From: Treponema sp.
Lineage (GTDB): Bacteria; Spirochaetota; Spirochaetia; Treponematales; Breznakiellaceae
Length of the DNA stretch: 15,735 bases
Assembly (NCBI GenBank): GCA_031264475.1
Contig: JAISEA010000006.1
Location: 1-15,735, forward strand
Direction: 5' to 3'
Below, piece by piece: positions 6,986 to 13,003 of this stretch. The position numbers and the translations under genes are program-made. How positions within the stretch are numbered: position 1 is the first letter of the stretch; each line of letters opens with the position of its first letter. The notes beneath the pieces are model-generated. The model did not search any database. It was not told the origin of the DNA and worked only from the letters and a program-made list of their open reading frames with translations.

Positions 6986-7032
6986 CACCGCGCCACCTGC
7001 CTTCTTTGCTCATTCCTCTTTACTATTTGCTA
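6986..7032 (+). repeat. Outer direct repeat, right copy
   Basis: Diverged partner of 6323-6368, beginning CACCGCGCCACCTG and ending TTTACTATTTGCTA. More low-complexity TTTGCT-type DNA follows up to about 7060. Confidence 0.5.
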
Positions 7033-7096
7033 ACTGCTACCTGCTCTTTGTTATTTGCTCCCCCTTCTTAATGTGGCATTTAATTGTTTTTTCCCC

Positions 7097-7125
7097 TTGC
7101 GTAAAATTCTTTCTTCATATAGAAT
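7097..7125 (+). promoter_or_regulatory. Sigma-70-like promoter of the hydrogenase operon
   Basis: TTGCGT (7097-7102) and TAGAAT (7120-7125) are 17 bases apart, putting the start of transcription near 7132 and a short leader before the ribosome-binding site at 7146. The repeat block lies directly upstream. No operator could be identified. Confidence 0.5.
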
Positions 7126-7155
7126 GTAAGAAATCTTTAAGTAATGGAGGTATTC

Positions 7156-7647
7156 ATGTCTACAGAAACGACGACGCGTTGTGACGAGGAATTCAAATTT
7201 CCCGCGGAACTTATCTCTTTTATCGACGAATGGAAAGTGAAGCCGGGTAGTCTTATTATGATTCTGCATAAGACGCAGGAAACTTTTGGGTATATTTCCC
7301 GTTCCGCGGCTGAACAGCTTTCTCACATGACCGGTATTTCTCTGGCGAGGATTTATGGAGTTGTTACTTTCTATCATTTCTTCAAAACCACTAAGCCAGG
7401 GAAACATAGGATTTCCGTGTGTCTGGGAACCGCTTGCTACCTCAAGGGTGGCGCGGATTTGATCGAAGAGGCGCGGAATATTCTGGGTCTCGCTCCAAAT
7501 GGAGTTACGGACGACGGACTTTTTTCTATTGATGAAGTGCGTTGTGTAGGTTGTTGCGGTCTCGCTCCGGTGATGACTATCGGCGGCGATACTTATGGCA
7601 AGTTGACTAAGGAACAACTGCCGGAAATTTTCGCAAAGTATAGTTAA
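7156..7647 (+). CDS. hydC: NADH-dependent [FeFe] hydrogenase, NuoE-like subunit HydC
   Basis: The small electron-transfer subunit of the trimeric hydrogenase, related to NuoE/HoxE of complex I. It is expected to hold one [2Fe-2S] cluster and pass electrons to or from the NuoF-like subunit in the cytoplasm. Numbered from 7156, an N-terminal helical part (about 1-80) includes the family motif YGVVTFYHFF (67-76). The thioredoxin-like domain carries all four ligands: C89 and C94 in CLGTAC, C130 and C134 in CVGCC. The 163-residue length is normal. The ATG at 7144 also opens the frame, but its bases form the ribosome-binding site GGAGG (7146-7150), five bases before ATG 7156, so 7156 is the start. 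It is the first gene of the hydrogenase operon; the next gene starts 30 bases after its stop. Confidence 0.95.
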   Translation: MSTETTTRCDEEFKFPAELISFIDEWKVKPGSLIMILHKTQETFGYISRSAAEQLSHMTGISLARIYGVVTFYHFFKTTKPGKHRISVCLGTACYLKGGADLIEEARNILGLAPNGVTDDGLFSIDEVRCVGCCGLAPVMTIGGDTYGKLTKEQLPEIFAKYS

Positions 7648-7677
7648 ACGCCGTAGGGAAACGGATAGGAGTTTGTT

Positions 7678-8241
7678 TTGCACTTTACCTTGAACGACCT
7701 TATCGCTGATATTACCCAAAACGGTATAGAGTCCGGCGCGGAACTTGTGGAGCTTTTCATTGAGGAGGTCTATTCTCCAGAAAAGGCGGAAATTCGTTTC
7801 ATAGCTCGGGACAACGGTAAGGGGATGGATAGGGAGACGCTCAAACGCGCGACCGATCCGTTTACTACTGACGGGGTTAAGCATCCGCATCGTAAGGTGG
7901 GGTTGGGTCTGCCGTTCTTGATTCAGACCGCGGAACAGTCTGGCGGAGGGTGGAATATCGAATCCGCGCCGGGTAAAGGCACAACGGTAAGCGCCCGGTT
8001 CGATCTTCGTAATATCGATACTCCTCCTTTTGAAGACGTCCCTGGGCTTTTTAGAACGGTGCTTATGTTCGATGGTCCACATGAGACGTTCCTGCGCCGT
8101 ATCCGTAAGGGCGCAAAGGACCTGCCCGATCTTGATTATGAGGTTCGTAAAACAGAGATTTTGGATGCTCTCGGCAGTCTTGACGACGCCGAGGGACTTA
8201 TTTTATTGAGGGATTATTTGCAATCTTTAGAAGAGGATTAA
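7678..8241 (+). CDS. Stand-alone GHKL ATPase of the hydrogenase operon (HydE-like, not the maturase)
   Basis: A 187-residue cytoplasmic GHKL ATP-binding protein without a histidine-kinase dimerisation domain. The ATPase domain (about 1-110) shows N-box DITQNGIESGA (11-21, N15), G1 box DNGKGM (45-50), a lid segment DPFTTDGVKHPH (60-71), G2 box GLGLP (75-79) and GKGTT (99-103). About 75 C-terminal residues form an extra region I cannot assign. The start is TTG 7678 with ATAGGAG (7665-7671) upstream; no ATG fits the conserved N-terminus. Its place between hydC and hydD matches the gene called hydE in the Acetobacterium woodii hydCEDBA cluster, which must not be confused with the radical-SAM maturase HydE. 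The role is unknown. Regulation by ATP-dependent phosphorylation or partner binding, perhaps with the CBS-ATPase, is inference. Confidence 0.87.
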   Translation: MHFTLNDLIADITQNGIESGAELVELFIEEVYSPEKAEIRFIARDNGKGMDRETLKRATDPFTTDGVKHPHRKVGLGLPFLIQTAEQSGGGWNIESAPGKGTTVSARFDLRNIDTPPFEDVPGLFRTVLMFDGPHETFLRRIRKGAKDLPDLDYEVRKTEILDALGSLDDAEGLILLRDYLQSLEED

Positions 8242-8253
8242 GGAGAAAAACAC

Positions 8254-8649
8254 ATGGCTAAAATGAGTTTGGAGGAACTCCGCGCTTTGCGGGAGTCTAA
8301 AAAGTCGGATTTAAATCGCCGCGATGTTGAAGGTAAGGATATTCAGATCATCGTCGGTATGGGAACGTGCGGAATAGCCGCAGGCGCAAAGGTTACTTTG
8401 GACGCTTTTCTCACAGCGCTTGACGAGAATAAGCTTGTCGATAAGGTACTTGTTCGGCAGACTGGCTGTATGGGACTTTGTCATTCGGAGCCTACAGTCG
8501 AAGTTGTCGTTCCAGAAATGCCGTCTGTCATCTATGGCATGGTAGACGAACAAACCGCGAAGGATATTGTTAAACAACATATCATTGGCAAGAAATTGCT
8601 TGATAACCGTATTCTCGACCGCCCTTCCATTGATATTATAGGAGTATAG
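8254..8649 (+). CDS. hydD: Thioredoxin-like [2Fe-2S] ferredoxin-type subunit HydD
   Basis: A 131-residue protein of the thioredoxin-like ferredoxin fold, the same fold as the C-terminal part of HydC and the N-terminal part of HydB. Visible motifs are GMGTCGIAAGA (35-45, C39) and QTGCMGLCHSEP (69-80, C72 and C76). Only three cysteines exist in the whole protein. The position of the first ligand in HydC (C-x4-C) is V34 here, so a normal four-cysteine [2Fe-2S] site is not complete. Either another residue completes it or the protein is structural. AGGAG (8241-8245) lies eight bases before the ATG. The hydB start follows the stop by three bases. It corresponds to hydD in the A. woodii and Thermoanaerobacter tengcongensis hydrogenase clusters as I remember them. 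Confidence 0.88.
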   Translation: MAKMSLEELRALRESKKSDLNRRDVEGKDIQIIVGMGTCGIAAGAKVTLDAFLTALDENKLVDKVLVRQTGCMGLCHSEPTVEVVVPEMPSVIYGMVDEQTAKDIVKQHIIGKKLLDNRILDRPSIDIIGV

Positions 8650-8652
8650 TGT

Positions 8653-10443
8653 ATGGCGTATAATCATTATATCCTCTGTTGCGGCGGTACCGCTTGCGAG
8701 TCAAACAAGGGAGATGAAATTTACCGCGGTCTCATCGCCGAAGCGGAAACTCAAGGCGTTAAAGACCAAGTGCAGATTGTAAAAACCGGTTGCTTCGGTT
8801 TCTGCGAACAGGGTCCTATTGTCAAAGTCCTGCCCGAAGAGTCGTTCTATGTAAACGTAACGCCCGCCGATTGCCACGAGATCATCGCGGAACAGATCGT
8901 CAAAGGAAGAGAGGTTAAACGCCTTCTCTATAAGAGCGAAGGCGCCCAAAAGAAAGCCACAGCTATCGAAGATATTGAATTCTACCAGAAACAGGTCCGT
9001 ATCGTGCTTCGTAACTGCGGAGTCATCAACCCTGAAAGTATAGACGAATATATCGCCCGCGAGGGTTACGCGGCTCTCGAAAAGGTTCTTTTTGAAATGA
9101 CACGTGAAGACGTCATCAATGAGCTGAAAATCTCCGGTCTTCGCGGACGCGGAGGCGCCGGGTTTCCTACGTGGATTAAGTGGAATTCCACGAAAGGCGT
9201 AGACGCTGATCAAAAATACGTGATTTGCAACGCTGACGAAGGCGATCCGGGCGCTTACATGGACCGCTCAACTATTGAAGGCGATCCCCATTCCATCTTG
9301 GAAGCTATGGCTATTTGTGGGCATACTGTCGGCTCAAATCAGGGTTTCGTCTACATACGCGCCGAATATCCCCTTGCCATTCATCGTTTGGAAATCGCTA
9401 TCGAACAGGCGCATGATTACGGGCTTTTGGGTAAGAATATCCTGAATTCCGGCTTTGACTTTGACGTTGAAATCCGACTCGGCGCTGGCGCATTTGTGTG
9501 CGGCGAGGAAACCGCGCTCATCAAGTCTGTCGAAGGTAATCGGGGTATGCCGATTCCTAAGCCCCCATTCCCCGCCTACGAAGGACTGTGGCGTAAACCT
9601 ACGGTCATCAATAACGTAGAAACATGGGCGAATATCCCAGTCGTCATCACCAAAGGCGGCGCTTGGCTCGCCCAATTCGGCACTGAGAAGTCAAAAGGCA
9701 CAAAGGTCTTCGCGCTTACCGGTAAAGTGAAGAATTCAGGACTCGTTGAAGTGCCAATGGGCACAACTCTGCGGGAAATCATCTTTGAAATCGGCGGCGG
9801 TATTAAAGACGGCAAGAAATTCAAGGGCGTTCAGACAGGCGGTCCCTCCGGCGGCATCCTTACGGAAGCAGTGCTTGACACCCCGATTGACTACGAAAGC
9901 CTTACCGCTAACGGTTCTATGATGGGTTCCGGCGGTATGATCGTCATGGATGAAGACGACTGCGTCGTTGACGTGGCGCGTTTCTATATGGACTTCTGCG
10001 TTGACGAATCTTGCGGAAAATGCGCGCCTTGTCGTATCGGAACAACTCAAATGTTCAATCTTTTAAAGAAGATAGCCAACGGTAACGGCGAAGAGGAAGA
10101 TATAGGAAAGCTCGAAACTATCGGTAAAGCCATGACTAAGGCTAGTCTTTGTATGCTTGGCGGCTCGGCCGCGAATCCGACTCTCTCTACTTTGAAGAAT
10201 TTCCACGACGAATACCTTGAACATATTCACGATAAGAAATGTCGTTCTGGTAAATGTAAGAACCTCGTCAGGTTCGAGATATTGGCGGATAAGTGCCGCG
10301 GTTGTACGCTCTGCGCCAAAAAATGCCCAGCATCTTGTATCACAGGTTCAATAAAACAAGTCCACGTGATCGACCAGTCCAAGTGTCTGAAATGCGGCGA
10401 ATGTCTCAAGAGCTGTAAGTTCAAGGCAATAGTGAAAAGATAG
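8653..10443 (+). CDS. hydB: NADH-dependent [FeFe] hydrogenase, NuoF-like subunit HydB
   Basis: The flavin subunit that exchanges electrons with NAD(H) and, in bifurcating enzymes, splits or joins electron paths to ferredoxin. Over 596 residues the order is: a thioredoxin-like [2Fe-2S] domain (1-95; C10, C15, C47, C51), and the FMN/NADH domain with GRGGAGFP (165-172), CNADEGDPGAY (192-202) and GAGAFVCGEETALI (277-290). Then come an SLBB domain (about 350-430), a [4Fe-4S] site with C454, C457, C460 and C500, a C530/C535 pair that may help bind zinc, and a C-terminal pair of [4Fe-4S] sites (C548/C551/C554/C558 and C578/C581/C584/C588). The extra N- and C-terminal cluster domains are those of HydB rather than plain NuoF. 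GGAG (8641-8644) precedes the ATG by eight bases and overlaps the end of hydD. hydA begins 16 bases downstream. Confidence 0.97.
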   Translation: MAYNHYILCCGGTACESNKGDEIYRGLIAEAETQGVKDQVQIVKTGCFGFCEQGPIVKVLPEESFYVNVTPADCHEIIAEQIVKGREVKRLLYKSEGAQKKATAIEDIEFYQKQVRIVLRNCGVINPESIDEYIAREGYAALEKVLFEMTREDVINELKISGLRGRGGAGFPTWIKWNSTKGVDADQKYVICNADEGDPGAYMDRSTIEGDPHSILEAMAICGHTVGSNQGFVYIRAEYPLAIHRLEIAIEQAHDYGLLGKNILNSGFDFDVEIRLGAGAFVCGEETALIKSVEGNRGMPIPKPPFPAYEGLWRKPTVINNVETWANIPVVITKGGAWLAQFGTEKSKGTKVFALTGKVKNSGLVEVPMGTTLREIIFEIGGGIKDGKKFKGVQTGGPSGGILTEAVLDTPIDYESLTANGSMMGSGGMIVMDEDDCVVDVARFYMDFCVDESCGKCAPCRIGTTQMFNLLKKIANGNGEEEDIGKLETIGKAMTKASLCMLGGSAANPTLSTLKNFHDEYLEHIHDKKCRSGKCKNLVRFEILADKCRGCTLCAKKCPASCITGSIKQVHVIDQSKCLKCGECLKSCKFKAIVKR

Positions 10444-10459
10444 GATAAGGAGAAATGCA

Positions 10460-12214
10460 ATGATAAACATAAAGGTAAACGGCAAACCCCTTCAGGTTGA
10501 AGAAGGGACCACAATCATACAAGCCGCAGAGATGGTCAGCGTCAAGATACCGACTCTCTGTTATAGTCCTGACTTGCCTGCATGGGCGAGTTGCGGTATC
10601 TGTATCGTCAGAACCGCGGGTCCTGGCTCGCCTCGTATGGCGCGGGCTTGCACTACGCTTTGCGCGGAAAACATGGATATTGTTACTCATGATCCAGAAC
10701 TTGTGTCTGTGCGGCGTACTGTTTTGGAACTGATTCTGTCCAATCACCCTAACGACTGCCTCCAATGTCCTCGTAATGGGCATTGCGAATTGCAGTCCTT
10801 GGCGGCGCAATTCGGGATTCGAGAAGCGCCTTTCAAGAAAATCTCTAGTAGTCTCACCCTCGATACATCCAACCCATCTATCGTGCTTAATCCAGAGAAA
10901 TGTATCCGGTGCGGGCGGTGCGTCAAAGTCTGTCAGGAAATACAGAACGTGTGGGCGATTGAATTTCTGGGACGCGGCATAAACGGCAAGATAGCGCCCG
11001 CCGCGGATGTCCCGCTCGGTGAAAGCCCTTGCATCAAATGTGGGCAATGCGCGGCTCACTGTCCGGTCGGTGCGCTCTACGAAAGAGACGACACCTCAAA
11101 GGTCTTACACAAACTCGTAGACCCGGAGGTTCACGGAGTTGTACAAATAGCGCCCGCAGTCCGCGTAGCTCTCGCCGAAGAATTCGGATGCGAACCTGGA
11201 ACCGTCATCACTAAAAAGATTTACACAGCTCTACGGCTTATTGGGTTCAAGACTATATTTGATACGAATTTCTCTGCGGACCTCACTATCATGGAAGAAG
11301 CTACCGAGCTGGTAAAGCGGCTCACTGAAAATAGCGAACTCCCCCTCATCACGAGCTGCTGTCCTGCGTGGGTGGACTATATGGAGAAATATTTCCCAGA
11401 CATGATACCACATTTCTCCACGGCAAAATCGCCTCAGCAGATGATGGGCGCAATGATTAAGACTTACTGGGCGCAAAAAGTAGGCATTGACCCCGACAAG
11501 ATTTATTCAGTATCAGTGATGCCTTGTACTGCGAAGAAATGGGAAACCTATCGTAATGATGATATGAAGAGCGCGGGATATGGACAGGATGTAGATGTTT
11601 CAATTACTACGCGGGAGCTTGCCCGTATGATTCGGCAGTTGGGTATAGATATTCTTGAATTACCCGATCAGGAAGCTGATAATCCGCTCGGTCCCTATAC
11701 AGGCGCGGGCACCATATTCGGCGTTACCGGCGGGGTCATGGAAGCCGCGGTCCGTACCGCCTATCATTTCGTTACCAAGAGGGAATTGCCTGACCTAAAT
11801 TTCACGTCAGCGCGTGGTCTTGAGGGTGTAAAAGAGGCGGAGGTTGACTTTGGTAACGGCACGAAGATTCGTATTGCTGTCGCTCATCAGATGGGTAATA
11901 TCGCAGAGGTTTTGAACCGTATTCGAGACGCAAAAGCCGCAGGTAAAGAAATCCCTTACCAGTTTGTCGAGGTGATGGCGTGCCGCGGCGGGTGCATCTC
12001 CGGCGGAGGACAGCCTTACGGCGCCACGGACGAAGTGCGCGTAAAGCGCATCGCGGGTCTTTATAGCGACGACCAAAAGTCCCAGTACCGCTGTTCTCAC
12101 ATGAACCCCTTTATCCAGCAGATATACGAAGAATTCCTCGGCGAACCAAACAGTCACAAGTCGCACGAATTACTTCACACGAGTTATACGCCCCGGTCTC
12201 TCTATACGGTGTAG
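10460..12214 (+). CDS. hydA: [FeFe] hydrogenase catalytic subunit HydA (group A3, NAD-linked)
   Basis: This is the H2-forming or H2-splitting subunit. Domains over 584 residues: a plant-type [2Fe-2S] ferredoxin (C34, C45, C48, C64), a His-ligated [4Fe-4S] site (H96, C100, C103, C109), two [4Fe-4S] sites (C148/C151/C154 with C201, and C191/C194/C197 with C158), the H-cluster domain, and a small-subunit-like tail (about 525-575). H-cluster motifs are TSCCPAW (298-304; C300 proton-transfer, C301 ligand), MPCTAKK (354-360; C356) and MACRGGCISGGGQP (506-519; C508, C512). All key residues are intact. The C-terminal [2Fe-2S] domain of the Thermotoga enzyme is absent; the length is close to the Acetobacterium enzyme. 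AAGGAG (10447-10452) lies seven bases before the ATG. With HydB and HydC it should couple NADH and reduced ferredoxin to H2. Maturation genes hydEFG must lie elsewhere. Confidence 0.98.
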   Translation: MINIKVNGKPLQVEEGTTIIQAAEMVSVKIPTLCYSPDLPAWASCGICIVRTAGPGSPRMARACTTLCAENMDIVTHDPELVSVRRTVLELILSNHPNDCLQCPRNGHCELQSLAAQFGIREAPFKKISSSLTLDTSNPSIVLNPEKCIRCGRCVKVCQEIQNVWAIEFLGRGINGKIAPAADVPLGESPCIKCGQCAAHCPVGALYERDDTSKVLHKLVDPEVHGVVQIAPAVRVALAEEFGCEPGTVITKKIYTALRLIGFKTIFDTNFSADLTIMEEATELVKRLTENSELPLITSCCPAWVDYMEKYFPDMIPHFSTAKSPQQMMGAMIKTYWAQKVGIDPDKIYSVSVMPCTAKKWETYRNDDMKSAGYGQDVDVSITTRELARMIRQLGIDILELPDQEADNPLGPYTGAGTIFGVTGGVMEAAVRTAYHFVTKRELPDLNFTSARGLEGVKEAEVDFGNGTKIRIAVAHQMGNIAEVLNRIRDAKAAGKEIPYQFVEVMACRGGCISGGGQPYGATDEVRVKRIAGLYSDDQKSQYRCSHMNPFIQQIYEEFLGEPNSHKSHELLHTSYTPRSLYTV

Positions 12215-12229
12215 ATAGTTTTTAACAGT

Positions 12230-13003
12230 TCAAGGGCGATGCAGTGCATCGCCCTTTTTTTTAAGCTCGGCTAAACTAGCGGCAAATTCCATGACAAAGA
12301 CGGAAAAGTCAACGGTTTCAGGCTTAACGAGGATATGCGGAGCATTGATCTTCAATGCTAACTCTTGTGAAGGCGTAAGCGCATAATCCGCTCTATTCAA
12401 CAAAGGAATATCAATGTCGCTGTCGCCCGCGGCTATGACGCAATCCGCGCGGAGTCGCCTTCTCACCTCGTCAAGCGCGACGCCCTTGTCTATGCCCTGT
12501 GGTAAAACGTAGATTTTCTTCTTATGGCGCAGTATGTTGAACGAGACGGCGTTGCGTTTCAAGTCGTTTATCACGCTTGGAGCGGATGCGCTCTTAGCGA
12601 AAATGAAGGAGTCATCTATGATTTTGGTTCTTTCAACGCGGGCGTCGTTCTGCAAAAGGTGGAAGAGTCTCTCGAATTCGTTCCACGCCGAATCAATGAT
12701 GTTTTTGCGATAAAGGTCCCATTCGCCGTCAATTTCGCCGTCCCGTAGGATAATGCCGCCGCCGCTCACAATAGCGTAAGCAGGTGTGCGCTCGTGGAAG
12801 ATTTTTATGCGTCGATATTGCTCTAGGGAACGAGAGGTTGCGGGAATGAGCATGACGCGGTTGTTCAGATTTGCTATTATCTCAAGCGTCCGCCCCGGTA
12901 TATAGGTGATAACCTTTTCGTTGGAATATTCCACCGGGATGTCGCCGTCTTTAGGCTTACTGTGTATCAATGTATTATCAAGGTCGCAGGCGAATAGGAT
13001 CAT
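12230..13003 (-). CDS. HAD-superfamily phosphatase paired with StiP
   Basis: A 257-residue soluble HAD phosphatase with a type-II-like cap. Motif I is DLDNT (D7, D9), motif II T56 in IPATSRS, motif III K173 in IDKG, and motif IV GDSDID (193-198; D194, D198). It reads more like the sucrose-phosphate-phosphatase/Cof side of the family than a P-type or epoxide-hydrolase HAD. Its ATG overlaps the stop of the StiP gene by four bases (13000-13003), so the two are translationally coupled and likely act in one pathway. HAD phosphatases are, from comparative genomics of tellurite-resistance (Ter) loci, recurrent partners of StiP-type proteins and are thought to help make or process a nucleoside-like metabolite. 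The substrate is unknown. The last codons double as the terminator of the facing hydrogenase operon. The gene is the last of the four-gene minus-strand run. Confidence 0.87.
   Translation of the reverse strand: MILFACDLDNTLIHSKPKDGDIPVEYSNEKVITYIPGRTLEIIANLNNRVMLIPATSRSLEQYRRIKIFHERTPAYAIVSGGGIILRDGEIDGEWDLYRKNIIDSAWNEFERLFHLLQNDARVERTKIIDDSFIFAKSASAPSVINDLKRNAVSFNILRHKKKIYVLPQGIDKGVALDEVRRRLRADCVIAAGDSDIDIPLLNRADYALTPSQELALKINAPHILVKPETVDFSVFVMEFAASLAELKKKGDALHRP
12232..12262 (+). terminator. Strong rho-independent terminator of the hydrogenase operon
   Basis: Perfect arms AAGGGCGATGCA (12232-12243) and TGCATCGCCCTT (12245-12256), pairing as an 11-bp stem with an AGT loop, run into eight Ts (12255-12262). 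It begins 17 bases after the hydA stop. It overlaps the last ten codons and the stop of the convergent HAD gene. On the minus strand no T-run follows, so it should act on plus-strand transcripts only. Confidence 0.93.

Larger units (their letters stand above)
5991..7155. other. Gene-free repeat block between the regulator genes and the hydrogenase genes
   Basis: About 1.16 kb without a credible gene. In order it holds a GC-rich stretch with palindrome GGGGCCCC (6020-6027), the twin-hairpin repeats (6051-6310), low-complexity pyrimidine-rich DNA, the 21-bp minisatellite (6442-6840), and a C-rich stretch with inverted repeat GGGGT-CAGAC-ACCCC (6904-6918). Pyrimidine-rich DNA similar to the left side follows, then the hydC promoter. 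Open frames across it (for example 6867-7184 + and 6070-6315 -) have no ribosome-binding site and translate repeats, so I do not call them genes. Confidence 0.8.

Noticed and set aside
7074..7088. Sigma-54 promoter upstream of hydC (TGGCATTTAATTG)
   Set aside because: TGGCA is present, but the required GC at the -12 position after GG-N10 is TT; the sigma-70-like pair at 7097-7125 fits better.
6867..7184. Plus-strand open frame of 105 codons
   Set aside because: Low-complexity composition, no ribosome-binding site, and it runs across the hydC promoter and into hydC in another frame.
7051..8082. Long minus-strand open frame (343 codons)
   Set aside because: It lies opposite hydC and the GHKL ATPase gene, both firmly identified; the product is basic and has no recognisable domain, so it is a shadow frame.
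10421..11059. Minus-strand open frame of 212 codons within hydA
   Set aside because: Antisense shadow of the catalytic hydrogenase gene.
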